Position numbers and translations under genes: made by a program
Assembly (NCBI GenBank): GCA_046297495.1
Contig: JBKBIP010000026.1
Coordinates: forward strand, 1 to 64,000
Length of the DNA stretch: 64,000 nt
Source of the DNA: JBKBIP01 sp046297495
Lineage (GTDB): Bacteria; Planctomycetota; Planctomycetia; Gemmatales; Gemmataceae
Direction: 5' to 3'
The notes under the pieces: generated by a model
Database searches by the model: none
What the model saw: only the letters and a program-made list of their open reading frames with translations
Told to the model about the DNA's origin: nothing
Part shown: one piece after another, positions 52,289-61,030 of the stretch
Layout: every line of letters begins with the position of its first letter
How positions within the stretch are numbered: position 1 is the stretch's first letter

Positions 52289-52852
52289 CTAATGTCCTTC
52301 TTGCAGTTGATGGCGAAGTTGTCGCAGTCCACGTTTCAATAGACCGGCCACGGCCTCGGTGCTTCGCTGCATGTGCTGAGCGATGTCGGCCAGTGACCAA
52401 TCGTGCCAGTAGCGCAACACGATGGCTTGGCGTTGGGTGTCGGGGAGTGCCGCCAGCGCGTCCGCCAGGGCGATGGCCCGTTCGTGCGCTTCGGCTTTTT
52501 GGCTGGGGGAGGATTGCTCCGCCGCCAGCCAGATTTGCAGCCGCAGCGACGAGGCGTGCAAGGCATCGTGCAACGAGCGTTCGCGTTTCAGATCACGTTT
52601 GGCCTGTCCGAAGGTCCGCAGGGCGTCGGCCAAATTATGAGCCAGCACCTGCCGCAGCCACGCCACCCATTCCTCCTCGCTTTGGCCTCGGAACTGTTCT
52701 TGTTTCTGATATGCTTCCAGTAACGTCTGCTGCACCACGTCGGAAGGGTCCAGTTTCCGCTTCAACCGCGGATCGAACTGCACCTGAGCCAACAGCCGCA
52801 GGTAATTCCGATAGCGCTCAAACCGAGAGGGACCAGCCACGTCGGATGCCAT
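52289..52852 (-). CDS. ECF-type sigma factor, planctomycete ECF01/STK-linked type
   Basis: 187 residues. Region 2: FERYRNYLRLLAQVQFDPRLKRKLDPSDVVQQTLLEAYQKQEQFRGQSEEEWVAWLRQVLAHNLADALR. Region 4: LADALAALPDTQRQAIVLRYWHDWSLADIAQHMQRSTEAVAGLLKRGLRQLRHQL. This is the ECF subgroup (ECF01-Gob/PF07638-like) typical of planctomycetes and commonly followed by an STK gene, as here. The stop is two bases before the kinase ATG. It likely responds to phosphorylation by the kinase or relatives, inferred from context. Confidence 0.9.
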   Translation of the reverse strand: MASDVAGPSRFERYRNYLRLLAQVQFDPRLKRKLDPSDVVQQTLLEAYQKQEQFRGQSEEEWVAWLRQVLAHNLADALRTFGQAKRDLKRERSLHDALHASSLRLQIWLAAEQSSPSQKAEAHERAIALADALAALPDTQRQAIVLRYWHDWSLADIAQHMQRSTEAVAGLLKRGLRQLRHQLQEGH

Positions 52853-52975
52853 GATTCTTCTCCCCTAAAAGCAAAGGCGCGGAAAGAAGGGATTGTGGGC
52901 GCATGGTTTTTGATTTTGAGGTATCTTGGGCTTCGTATCCTAAGCCAATTATGTATTCCGAAGAAGGACATCACC

Positions 52976-54028
52976 ATGATTTCCACAAATTCCCGCATGC
53001 GCATGATGTTCACCGTGGGCGTTTTCCTCGTTTGTCTCCCGGGCATCAGTCGCGCCGCGCCGAAGTTGCTCTCGGTGGAAAAAATCTGGGACCAGGGGAA
53101 GCACAATGCCTTCACCGATCTGATTCGCTGGCACGGGAACTGGTATTGCGTGTTTCGAGAAGCCGAGGCGCACGTGGGCGGCGACGGCCAGATTCGCGTC
53201 TTGGCGTCTCCCGACGGCCAGAAGTGGCAATCCGTTGCCCTGATCGAGGAAGAAGGGATTGATCTGCGCGATCCCAAGCTGTCCATCACTCCCGACGACC
53301 GGCTGATGATCGTGGCTGGCGGCTCGGTGTACAAGGGGACCAAGACCATCATGGGTCGGCAGCCGCGGGTCACGTTCTCCAACGATGGGCGGAATTGGAC
53401 GCCGACTCAGCGCGTGTTGGACGAAGGAGAATGGCTCTGGCGTGTCACTTGGCACAAAGGCAAAGCCTATGGCGTGTCCTACAACGCCTCGATGCGCGGC
53501 AGCAAGGAGGCCCAGGATGCCGCCAAGAGCAACCAACCGGCGCCGCCCGGCCCCGCCGATTGGAAGCTCAAGCTCTTCGTCAGCGCGGACGGCGTGAAGT
53601 ACGACCTGATCACGCACCTCGACGTTGCCGGCCATCCCAACGAAACGACGCTGCGCTTCCTCCCCGATGACACCATGATAGCGATGGTTCGCCGCGAAGG
53701 GGGCAACACGCGCGGCTGGATCGGCGTCAGTAAACCGCCCTACAAAGAGTGGCAATGGCATGAAACCAAGTACCGCTTCGGTGGGCCGAACTTCATCGTG
53801 CTTCCTGACGGTTCGATGTGGGCTGCCACACGACAGTACGATGCCCAGCGCAAGACCGTGGTTGGTCCTCTGACCGTCAAGAGTTTCGAGCCGGCGCTGG
53901 AACTGCCATCCGGCGGCGACACCAGCTACGCCGGTTTGGTCTGGCATGAGGGGCAGCTCTGGGTCAGTTACTATTCGTCCCACGAAGGCAAATCGAGCAT
54001 CTATCTGGCGCGGGCGCGGCTGGAGTGA
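52976..54028 (+). CDS. Secreted sialidase-like (BNR/propeller) protein
   Basis: 350 residues. Signal peptide (MFTVGVFLVCLPGISRA). Several blades show repeated D/N-G sequence features (GQIRVLASPDGQKWQSVALIEEEG, VTFSNDGRNWTPTQRVLDEG, LFVSADGVKYDLITHLDVAG), the Asp-box-like S-x-D-G-x-x-W pattern of sialidase/BNR folds. FREAEAHVGGDGQIRVLAS near the start is close to exo-alpha-sialidase-type proteins of planctomycetes. Catalytic Arg triad not established by eye. ATG 52976 has AAGGA eight bases upstream. Divergent from the ECF gene. Confidence 0.75.
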   Translation: MISTNSRMRMMFTVGVFLVCLPGISRAAPKLLSVEKIWDQGKHNAFTDLIRWHGNWYCVFREAEAHVGGDGQIRVLASPDGQKWQSVALIEEEGIDLRDPKLSITPDDRLMIVAGGSVYKGTKTIMGRQPRVTFSNDGRNWTPTQRVLDEGEWLWRVTWHKGKAYGVSYNASMRGSKEAQDAAKSNQPAPPGPADWKLKLFVSADGVKYDLITHLDVAGHPNETTLRFLPDDTMIAMVRREGGNTRGWIGVSKPPYKEWQWHETKYRFGGPNFIVLPDGSMWAATRQYDAQRKTVVGPLTVKSFEPALELPSGGDTSYAGLVWHEGQLWVSYYSSHEGKSSIYLARARLE

Positions 54029-54232
54029 GCGCGGCGCGGCGCGACGGGAGAAGCGCGTATGGTTCTTCACGGGCCAGCGATCTGGCTCCCGATACGGAAC
54101 CGGGGCGGAAAACATCCGCCCCGAATTTTTTTCCTGGATGTTGATTGCCTTGGAAGAAATGAACGCATGGGACGTTGTCCTGTGAGAGTCGAAAACGAAC
54201 TTTTTGTTTTCCGATACACAGGAGAATATCCA

Positions 54233-54511
54233 ATGATCCGTTCCGCTACTTTAATCCTGTCCGGTTGCGTCGCCGCCGTGGTGTTGCTGCTGGCCGCCGC
54301 GCCGGAAGCCAGCGCGTGCGAGTACAAAACGGTGGTGTGCTATCAAACGGTCGTCACGTATGAAACGCGCGTGGAACCGTACACCGTCAATGTGACTCTG
54401 TATGATCATTGTGGTAAGCCGTATCAAGTGACCAAAGTTCTCTACCGTGAAGTGCGCGTTCCCGTGACCAAGGTGGTGGCCGTCCCCAAGGTGGTGCGGG
54501 TCAATTACTAA
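54233..54511 (+). CDS. Small secreted Val/Tyr-rich protein
   Basis: 92 residues. Signal peptide (residues 1-28, ending EASA-C), then CEYKTVVCYQTVVTYETRVEPYTVNVTLYDHCGKPYQVTKVLYREVRVPVTKVVAVPKVVRVNY, a beta-rich sequence with V-T-K-V periodicity and three Cys. CAGGAGAA precedes the ATG. Planctomycete-type small exported protein, family unknown. It precedes the ECF gene by about 70 bp on the same strand. Confidence 0.7.
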   Translation: MIRSATLILSGCVAAVVLLLAAAPEASACEYKTVVCYQTVVTYETRVEPYTVNVTLYDHCGKPYQVTKVLYREVRVPVTKVVAVPKVVRVNY

Positions 54512-54581
54512 GGCTGGGGGGCCTGATCCGTCCCATCGGGTAGGCTTGACGGTGTGGATTTCACGATTTACTCTCGATTCT

Positions 54582-55160
54582 ATGACTGCCAATGATTGGA
54601 CCCAGGCAACCGATGAGGAATTGGCGCTCTGTATGACCGACAGGCGAGATGGGCCAGACGCGCTGCGCCTGGCCCAAGCCGCCTGCCAGGAGTTGTACCA
54701 CCGTTATGCCCGCCGTTTGCTGGCGTTCTTGGCCGCGCAGGCGCCCAGCGCGGTTTTGGAAGATTTGCACCACGCCGTCTGGGTCAAGGTATGGGAAAAG
54801 ACCCCGGAACATTTTGATGGCCGGCATTTTCGCGGCTGGCTGTTCGCCATTGCTCGCCATTGTCTCATCGATTATCAGCGCAAACCGGTCACGCCGGCAT
54901 CCGCCGAGCTGGAACAGCAGGTCGACCCCCGGCCAGCGGACGCCGCCGAGCAGTTGTTGGATGAGGAGCGCCGGCGGATTTTGGAACGCTGTCTGCAAGG
55001 ATTGGCGCCGCGATTGTCGGCTCTGATGCGGGGACGTTTGGCGGGTGAGGATTACGCGGAGCTGTGTGAAACGCTGGGCCTGAGCGCCGCCCAGGCCCAC
55101 AAGCTGTTTCACACGGCCAAGGCCCAGTTACAAGAGTGTGTCAAACGGACCTGGACATGA
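54582..55160 (+). CDS. ECF-type sigma factor
   Basis: 192 residues: QELYHRYARRLLAFLAAQAPSAVLEDLHHAVWVKVWEKTPEHFDGRHFRGWLFAIARHCLIDYQRK is region 2, CLQGLAPRLSALMRGRLAGEDYAELCETLGLSAAQAHKLFHTAKAQLQECVK region 4. The next gene overlaps its stop by ATGA, so it is co-translated with a one-TM protein that could be its anti-sigma partner. ATG 54582 is at the family N-terminus; SD not obvious. Confidence 0.85.
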   Translation: MTANDWTQATDEELALCMTDRRDGPDALRLAQAACQELYHRYARRLLAFLAAQAPSAVLEDLHHAVWVKVWEKTPEHFDGRHFRGWLFAIARHCLIDYQRKPVTPASAELEQQVDPRPADAAEQLLDEERRRILERCLQGLAPRLSALMRGRLAGEDYAELCETLGLSAAQAHKLFHTAKAQLQECVKRTWT

Positions 55161-56083
55161 AGCTGTGCATCATGGATTTCCCGGCTGAACCGAGTGAGTT
55201 GGCCCCGTGGCTGGAACGCCAACTAGTAGGCCCGCGACTGGCCGAGCTGGTCGCCGAGCTGGCCGCCGTGCACAAGGTCGAGAATGGCAGCCATGCGTCC
55301 TTGAATGAATTGTTGGCGCACTATCAGACCCCCATCTTGAGCCAAGGCCTGTCCGTGCTGCCAGCGCCGCAGCTGTCCCGCTTGTTGCGGCAGCCTCGGC
55401 TGTTGTTGGAATTGCAAGCGTTGGTTCTGGAACAAGGGGGTTCGTATTGGGATCGGTTGATCGATGCCGCCGCCCCCTTCCCATCGGAAATACGACGCGG
55501 CGCCAACCGTTTGCGACAGTTTCTGAACCAGGAATTCATCACGCCGGCAGTCGTGCAGATTGCCTGGTATCGCCGCCCTTGGTTCGTCAGCTTGGCCACG
55601 GCCGCCGCCCTTGTGTTGACAGTGAGCGGCGGCTTGTATTATTTCCCGCCGTTGCGGCCCATGGTCTTCACGTCATCCCCGCCAGCCTTGGTCCACGTTA
55701 CTACTCCCGCCTGGGGCTGGGCCAAACCGGCGGCCCTGCCGCAAGATTTGCCGGCCCCGGAATATCTGGATCACCTGGCCGACGCCGCCAACGACTGGTT
55801 CAAGCAACGCCCTGACACCCCGGCAGCCCTATCGAAACGCATTTTGGAAATGCGCCAGGGTTGCTCGGTGTTGCTGCTGGCGGAACATGCCCCCTTGACA
55901 GAGGCCGACCGCGGCTGGTTGCGGCTGCGTTGTCGCGCGTGGGCCGCCCACCTGGACGAGCTGCTCCACAACGTCGAGATGGGCCACGATGTCCAGCAGG
56001 TGCGCACGGAAGCGGATCAGGTCGTGCGGCAGCTGGTCGCGGCCTTGCGGACCAAAGCGAAGGAAAGAGCGACGCAGTCCTGA
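55157..56083 (+). CDS. One-TM protein coupled to ECF sigma factor (possible anti-sigma factor)
   Basis: 308 residues. Cytoplasmic N-terminus (residues 1-140, many Leu and Gln: LARLLRQPRLLLELQALVLEQGG), one transmembrane segment at about 147-168 (FVSLATAAALVLTVSGGLYYF), and an exported C-terminal part with HLDELLHNVEMGHDVQQVRTEADQVVRQLVAAL near the end. Its ATG overlaps the sigma gene stop (ATGA). The topology fits a membrane anti-sigma factor, but no ZAS zinc motif (HxxxCxxC) or FecR domain is seen, so the identity is unproven. Confidence 0.65.
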   Translation: MKLCIMDFPAEPSELAPWLERQLVGPRLAELVAELAAVHKVENGSHASLNELLAHYQTPILSQGLSVLPAPQLSRLLRQPRLLLELQALVLEQGGSYWDRLIDAAAPFPSEIRRGANRLRQFLNQEFITPAVVQIAWYRRPWFVSLATAAALVLTVSGGLYYFPPLRPMVFTSSPPALVHVTTPAWGWAKPAALPQDLPAPEYLDHLADAANDWFKQRPDTPAALSKRILEMRQGCSVLLLAEHAPLTEADRGWLRLRCRAWAAHLDELLHNVEMGHDVQQVRTEADQVVRQLVAALRTKAKERATQS

Positions 56084-56188
56084 CATCGATTTTCCCCCCC
56101 CCGCGCAAGTTCTCATGATCGGATCATTTTGTTATTGGAGGGGAAGAACACTTCAAACGCGGACTCACCCGCGAAGGAGAAATCCAAC

Positions 56189-56554
56189 ATGTTACGCAAA
56201 GCAGCGTTTCTACTCGTGCCGGGCGTGCTGGTCGCCGTGACGGCTTTCAGCTTCAACACCAAGGAAGCATCGGCCTTGACGGTGAATCAAGTGCGTGCCA
56301 CGGACGTAGCCCAGTCATCGGATGAGGCGACGGAGCAGCTTGCGCATGGCTACGGGGGCTACTACGGTGGTTATCGGGGTGGCTACTACGGTGGCTATGG
56401 CGGTTTCCGAGGGGGCTACTACGGCGGTTATCGGGGTGGCTACTACGGCGGCTATGGCGGCTACCGAGGGGGTTACTACGGCGGCTATGGCGGCTACCGA
56501 GGGGGTTACTACGGTGGCTATTACGGCGGCTTCCGAGGACCGTGGTGCAACTGA
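56189..56554 (+). CDS. Gly/Tyr-rich secreted repeat protein
   Basis: 121 residues. Signal peptide and a short spacer, then about 65 residues that are almost only Gly, Tyr, Arg and Phe with repeats of GGYYGGYRGGYYGGYGG, ending GGFRGPWCN. DNA repeats at 56345-56545 are nearly identical, so the array can expand. Such composition is typical of envelope or adhesive structural proteins. AAGGAG precedes ATG 56189. It follows the ECF/anti-sigma-like pair by 105 bp and could belong to its regulon (inference). Confidence 0.75.
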   Translation: MLRKAAFLLVPGVLVAVTAFSFNTKEASALTVNQVRATDVAQSSDEATEQLAHGYGGYYGGYRGGYYGGYGGFRGGYYGGYRGGYYGGYGGYRGGYYGGYGGYRGGYYGGYYGGFRGPWCN

Positions 56555-56656
56555 TCGGATTTTCTGGTGAGCGGGAGACGTTTGCCTCCGGGTTCCATTC
56601 CTCACCTGGAGGCAGTGAGCTCCCGCTCATTCCCCATAACGGAAGGGAGAGGCGCG

Positions 56657-57175
56657 ATGAAACGCTTGTTTCCCATCTTGGTTTTCCTGGCTGCCGCTCA
56701 TCTGACGTTGGCGGCGTGCAGCGCGGCCCATTGGCGACTGCCCCCTGACAATACAATGGGCAAGTTCCTGGCTTGGTACGGCAGCGTCTCCGGCGCCGGT
56801 TCAACGTTTCCCTTCTTCGCGCCCAAGGTGGCGCCGCAATTGAAAGCAACATTCACGCTGACCGACGCCGAGGGGCAAACCTGGACTGAAGAGGCCGAGC
56901 AAGGGGACAATCGTGAGGCCAATCTCCGCTATCTGAGCACGATCAATCTGTTCTCCTATCCCGAAGTGGGGGAAGCAGTGGCGGCTTCATGGGCGGCGCA
57001 CCTGTTGGGCAATTATTCCGATGCCCAGACCGTGCAGGTACAAGTCGATGTCCTCGAACTGCCTAGCATGGAACACTATCGCGACGGCGACCGCCCGCGC
57101 TGGCGGTTGTTGTATCAACGGTCCTTCACGCGGGACCCATCCGCGCGGAACGACACTTCTCCGAAGCGTCGCTAA
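56657..57175 (+). CDS. Hypothetical secreted protein
   Basis: 172 residues. Signal peptide (MKRLFPILVFLAAAHLTLAACSA, possibly a lipobox TLAA-C). Mature part: HWRLPPDNTMGKFLAWYGSVSGAGSTFPFFAPKVAPQLKATFTLTDAEGQTWTEEAEQGDNREANLRYLSTINLFSYPEVGEAVAASWAAHLLGNY, alternating beta and helix. Not assigned; the W-H-R-L-x-x-D-N opening and FTLTD pattern occur in planctomycete proteins that accompany HTTM genes. AAGGGAGAGG precedes ATG 56657. The HTTM protein gene follows 22 bp later, so the pair is likely an operon. Confidence 0.65.
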   Translation: MKRLFPILVFLAAAHLTLAACSAAHWRLPPDNTMGKFLAWYGSVSGAGSTFPFFAPKVAPQLKATFTLTDAEGQTWTEEAEQGDNREANLRYLSTINLFSYPEVGEAVAASWAAHLLGNYSDAQTVQVQVDVLELPSMEHYRDGDRPRWRLLYQRSFTRDPSARNDTSPKRR

Positions 57176-57197
57176 CCTAAGCCATTAGAGGACGATC

Positions 57198-58247
57198 ATG
57201 AACGGGACGGCAACATTGAGCACGGGGTTCTTGCGATTGCGGGCCGGTTTCTGGCGGTTCGTCGCCGCTCCGGCGTCTCCCAAACCGTTGGCGGTGCTGC
57301 GTGTCGGCGTGTGCGCCGTGTTGATCCTGCAAGCGTTGAGTTTGGCCGGCAGCGTGCGGGAGCTATACGGCCCGCTCGGCGTCGTACAGTGGAGCGTGTT
57401 GGAGGACGCTTTGGCCCCCGGCGTGCCGCGCTTGTCGTGGGTGACGGCGGCGCTGACGCTATGGGATGTCGGTCCCGAATCGGCCATCCACGCCGTCTTT
57501 CTGGTCTATGTCGCTGGCTTGTCGTTTTTGCTGCTCGGCTGGCACACCCGCGCGGCGGCGATCGTGACTTTCTTGACGCACTTGCTTTTGAAGAATGGTG
57601 CTTTGGCGTCGGTGTATGGGGTAGATACGTTCGCGCAGATCATGCTCTTTTATTTCGTCTGGATGCCGGTGGGGGACGCCTATTCCCTGGATCGTCTGTG
57701 GGGCCGAACCACGGGGACACCCGCCCCCGCTCACCGCCTCAGCCTTCGGGTCGTGCAGTTGCAATTGTGCATCGTCTATTTCGCCACCGGCATCGAAAAG
57801 GCGTTGGGCATCGATTGGTGGAATGGCATGGCCATCTGGTCGTCGGTGATGCGCTCGGACCTGTGCCCCTTCGATATGGCTTGGCTGGCCGGCGTGCCGT
57901 GGGTGGCGATGTTGTTGGGCTGGGGAACGCTGCTGCTCGAAGTGGGCTATCCGATCTTTATGTGGCCGCGCTGGACTCGGCCGGTGTGGGGCTGGGGAAT
58001 CATCTCGCTTCATGCCGGCATCGCCGTTTTTCTGGGTCTATACAGCTTCGCCGCCATCATGGGAGTATTCACCTTCGCCGCCTTCCTGGTCCCCGCCGAG
58101 CCCCGGTCAGCGGCAGGAGAGGAACAGAAGACCAGCGCGGCCGCAGGGTGGCCGGGGCAGAGCGGAGCAATGCCCCGACGCGAAGCTGCCAGGGTTTCAC
58201 TGCGTTCAATCCCAGCCACCCCGTCCGCCTCGTGCCCGCGTCACTAG
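57198..58247 (+). CDS. HTTM-domain membrane protein (vitamin-K-dependent carboxylase-like)
   Basis: 349 residues. Residues about 20-295 contain seven or eight hydrophobic segments of the HTTM domain (PKPLAVLRVGVCAVLILQAL, FLVYVAGLSFLLLGWHTR, FAQIMLFYFVWMPVGDAYSLD, QLCIVYFATGIEKALGIDWWNGMAIWSSV, WGIISLHAGIAVFLGLYSFAAIMGVFTFAAFLVP). The domain is related to gamma-glutamyl carboxylase and fucosyl/sporulation-type enzymes. The last about 55 residues (GEEQKTSAAAGWPG...SASCPRH) come from repeat-like DNA and are probably a run-on. AGAGGA is seven bases before the ATG. Confidence 0.85.
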   Translation: MNGTATLSTGFLRLRAGFWRFVAAPASPKPLAVLRVGVCAVLILQALSLAGSVRELYGPLGVVQWSVLEDALAPGVPRLSWVTAALTLWDVGPESAIHAVFLVYVAGLSFLLLGWHTRAAAIVTFLTHLLLKNGALASVYGVDTFAQIMLFYFVWMPVGDAYSLDRLWGRTTGTPAPAHRLSLRVVQLQLCIVYFATGIEKALGIDWWNGMAIWSSVMRSDLCPFDMAWLAGVPWVAMLLGWGTLLLEVGYPIFMWPRWTRPVWGWGIISLHAGIAVFLGLYSFAAIMGVFTFAAFLVPAEPRSAAGEEQKTSAAAGWPGQSGAMPRREAARVSLRSIPATPSASCPRH

Positions 58248-58260
58248 CGCGGGAACGAGG
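58228..58260. repeat. Intergenic hairpin overlapping the 3' end of the HTTM gene
   Basis: CCTCGTGCCCGCG (58228-58240) against CGCGGGAACGAGG (58248-58260), one mismatch, seven-base loop. It spans the HTTM stop codon and the gap to the convergent amidohydrolase, so it may end both transcripts; a repeat inserted in the gene end is possible. Confidence 0.7.
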
Positions 58261-58271
58261 ACAGGATGCGT

Positions 58272-59738
58272 TCAGCGGATCGATTTGGGGGCCTTTTGGC
58301 CTTGGGGGATTTTGGTGGTGTATTTGCGGCCTTTCATGCGCTCGTTAAAATCGGCCTTGGCTTCGGCGATCAGTTGCTCATCTTGCAGCAAATCGACAGT
58401 GGACAGGGCCAGCACCTTGGCCGCCGTCATCATCCCCTTATGGCCGATGGGAGAGCCGATGGCGGCGACGTTTTGCCAGCTGTGGCCGGGACTACCGGCG
58501 GCGAAACAAGCTGTGCTCAAGCCGCCCGTCGGCACGAACCAGCTGACGTCGCCCACATCCGTGGAGCCGCCCATGGGAGAATACGGTTTCCGCGGCAAAT
58601 CCTCGATGGTGTCGTTCAACGCCTTGTTTTCCTTGTGCTGGAAGATGTCCCGCAGCGAGGTTTGCAGTTGTTGGGCGAGGCGCACATCCGCGTCATCGAA
58701 TCGCGGCGGACCAATGCGCTTGAAATTGCCCTCGATCATTTGGGACAGAGGCAAATTCGGGATGATCTCATGACAGTCGGAATCGACGTGGATGTCCACC
58801 TTGGTGCGCGTCATCTTGGCGGCGGCCTCGGCAATGTCACATATCCAGTCGAATTGATACTCGGCGTCCTCGTGGGTGTTGGCCCGGACGTAATACCAGA
58901 CCTGAGCCGTCGCCGGCACCACGTTGGGCTGGCCGCCGCCGTTGGTGATGACGTAATGGATGCGGCTGGTTTCCTTGATATGTTCCCGCAGGTAGTTGGT
59001 GCCGATATTCATGAGTTCCACGGCATCCAGCGCGCTGCGCCCTTTTTCCGGGCTTCCCGAAGCATGGGCGGCCAAGCCGTGGAAGGTAAATTTGGCCGAG
59101 ATGGCCGCCTTGCTGGATTGATAGGCAATCTTGTTCTGGGTGCCCGGATGCCAATGTAAACAGGCGTCCAAGTCAGCAAATTGTCCATCCAGCGTCATAT
59201 AAACCTTGCCGATGACGGTTTCCTCGGCGGGGGTGCCATAGACGCGAATGGTGCCCGGCAGCTTGTGCTTGTCATAGACCGCCTTGACCGCCAGGGCCGC
59301 CCCCACCGCCGCCGTCCCCAAGGCGCAGTGGCCGCAGCCGTGCCCCGTCGTCCGGCCCAAGATCGGCTTGCGTTCACCGCTGACCTGCTGCGACAACTCT
59401 GGCAGGGCGTCGTATTCGGCCAGGATGCCGATGATCGGCTTGCCAGAGCCGTACTCGGCGACGAACGCCGTCGGCATGTTGCTGACACCTTCCTTGACTT
59501 TGAAGCCGTTTTTCTTCAGTACGCCCACCAACCGGGCCGCCGAGCGATATTCCTCCAGCCCAATCTCGGCGTATTCCCAAATGTCTTGATTGACGGCGAT
59601 CAGCTCGGGTTGAATCGAGTCCAAATAACGAACCATGTCCTGTTGCACGGGAGACAGCGGGGCCAGCGTTTGGGCCTGACTAACGGCAGCCGACAATGAC
59701 AGGGTCAGACCAAGAGCCAGAATGATTGCTCGATGCAT
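58272..59738 (-). CDS. Secreted M20-family amidohydrolase (AbgB-like)
   Basis: 488 residues. Signal peptide (MHRAIILALGLTLSLSAAVSQA). M20D peptidase motifs: ELIAVNQDIWEYAEIGLEEYRSA, GILAEYDALPEL, TTGHGCGHCALGTAAVGAAL, VYGTPAEETVIGK, and KFTFHGLAAHASGSPEKGRSALDAVELM, the dimerisation part; metal-binding His, Asp and Glu are present. Relatives (AbgB, IAA-amino acid hydrolase) cleave aminoacyl amides; an exported version could process peptide or aminobenzoyl amides. The start at 59738 has GGAGAG upstream. Confidence 0.9.
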   Translation of the reverse strand: MHRAIILALGLTLSLSAAVSQAQTLAPLSPVQQDMVRYLDSIQPELIAVNQDIWEYAEIGLEEYRSAARLVGVLKKNGFKVKEGVSNMPTAFVAEYGSGKPIIGILAEYDALPELSQQVSGERKPILGRTTGHGCGHCALGTAAVGAALAVKAVYDKHKLPGTIRVYGTPAEETVIGKVYMTLDGQFADLDACLHWHPGTQNKIAYQSSKAAISAKFTFHGLAAHASGSPEKGRSALDAVELMNIGTNYLREHIKETSRIHYVITNGGGQPNVVPATAQVWYYVRANTHEDAEYQFDWICDIAEAAAKMTRTKVDIHVDSDCHEIIPNLPLSQMIEGNFKRIGPPRFDDADVRLAQQLQTSLRDIFQHKENKALNDTIEDLPRKPYSPMGGSTDVGDVSWFVPTGGLSTACFAAGSPGHSWQNVAAIGSPIGHKGMMTAAKVLALSTVDLLQDEQLIAEAKADFNERMKGRKYTTKIPQGQKAPKSIR

Positions 59739-60023
59739 GGTGCGGCACTCTCCTATCAATGAGGATAAATCTGGGTGAGGCGTGAAATAGTGTAACAGAG
59801 GAACAGCGCTGGGGAAAGCAGTTGGTTTCCTTGGTTGGATCGTGCGACGCGGCATGTCGGGGAGCGAGCGCGAACCGATCCATCGATGATGCCAAGAAGC
59901 CCCTAGCCGGTGTTTCGTCGATTCGTACAAAGTCCGTGGGGTATTTGTCCTTCCATCCTGATTCTCCACGCGACGGCTTGGTTTTCCAACCGGCGAGCTT
60001 ATTCCAAGTGAGGTATACGGTTC

Positions 60024-60929
60024 ATGGCGCAAGTGATGACGCCGGCGCCGGCGACAGGTTTCGGGGCGACGGCGCGGCGGGACAATTGGTGGCTCGGTCC
60101 CTTGGCGACGTTTCTGGGACTGATGGCCTTCATCATCTACGGCAACATCGTTCTCTTTCAGGGAAAATACTTCGAGATTCGGCAGGACCGGGCCAACTTC
60201 AGCGGACCGGAAGTGGCGCCGTATCTGGCCCCCTTTTACGCGCCGTTGATCTATGACGCGCACAGCTCCCACGCTTGGATCCAGGCGGCGCGGCCCAGCT
60301 GGTGGCCGGGCTGGATGCCGTTCTCGTCGGCCATGCTCATTCTCATTTTTCCGTTAGGATTCCGCTTTACTTGTTACTACTACCGTAAAGCGTATTATCG
60401 CTCCTTTTGGCTCGACCCCCCCGCCTGTGCCGTGGGGGAGCCGCGCAAGGGCTACTGGGGAGAAAACCACTGGCCGTTGCTGATCCAGAATAGTCATCGT
60501 TACTTCATGTACTTCGCGGTGATTTTTTTGGTGCTGCTGGGTTGGGACGCCCTCAAGGCCTTCTGGTGGCCAGTGATAAAAGGCGATGAGGTTGTGGGCC
60601 ACCGCTTGGGCATGGGGCTAGGCACGTTGATCATGATTGTCAACGTGGTGTTGCTCAGCTTCTACACCCTTGGCTGTCATTCGGTTCGTCACCTGGTCGG
60701 CGGGCGGTTGAATCACTTTGCTTGCTACACTTGCCCCATCGGCAACGGCGCGGCGACAAATAACGAACCCGTCCAGATTCGCTCCGGCTATAAATTCTGG
60801 AAGTGGAGCACGCGCCTGAACGAGCATCACATGCTCTGGGCGTGGTGCTCGCTGTTCAGCGTGGGCTTCACCGATTTCTACATTCGCATGTGCGCGATGG
60901 GCTATTGGAACGATCCGCGCTTCTTTTGA
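60024..60929 (+). CDS. sdhC: Succinate dehydrogenase/fumarate reductase membrane subunit
   Basis: 301 residues, longer than many SdhC. Five hydrophobic segments (WWLGPLATFLGLMAFIIYGN; SSAMLILIFPLGFRFTCYYYRKAYY; YFMYFAVIFLVLLGWDALKAFWW; GMGLGTLIMIVNVVLLSFYTLGCHSVRHLVGG; MLWAWCSLFSVGFTDFYIRMC). Histidines in NSHRYFMYF, GCHSVRHLVGG and NEHHM are candidate haem b ligands. It precedes the flavoprotein (100 bp) and iron-sulfur genes on the same strand, which gives the assignment. Electron acceptor is expected to be a quinone. GAGGT is about ten bases before the ATG. Confidence 0.85.
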   Translation: MAQVMTPAPATGFGATARRDNWWLGPLATFLGLMAFIIYGNIVLFQGKYFEIRQDRANFSGPEVAPYLAPFYAPLIYDAHSSHAWIQAARPSWWPGWMPFSSAMLILIFPLGFRFTCYYYRKAYYRSFWLDPPACAVGEPRKGYWGENHWPLLIQNSHRYFMYFAVIFLVLLGWDALKAFWWPVIKGDEVVGHRLGMGLGTLIMIVNVVLLSFYTLGCHSVRHLVGGRLNHFACYTCPIGNGAATNNEPVQIRSGYKFWKWSTRLNEHHMLWAWCSLFSVGFTDFYIRMCAMGYWNDPRFF

Positions 60930-60947
60930 TGGTCATCGTTCCGTCAC

Positions 60948-60993
60948 GGAGTTAGCGTTTCGCGTGAGGACTTGCGCGCGAAACGATAACTCC
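60948..60993. repeat. Dispersed hairpin repeat between sdhC and sdhA
   Basis: GGAGTTAGCGTTTCGCG (60948-60964) against CGCGAAACGATAACTCC (60977-60993), one mismatch. The element lies directly between two genes of one operon, so it must be transcribed and folds in the mRNA. Confidence 0.85.
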
Positions 60994-61030
60994 CATGTGG
61001 GTATTTTTCAGCATACTCTTGAGTACAACT

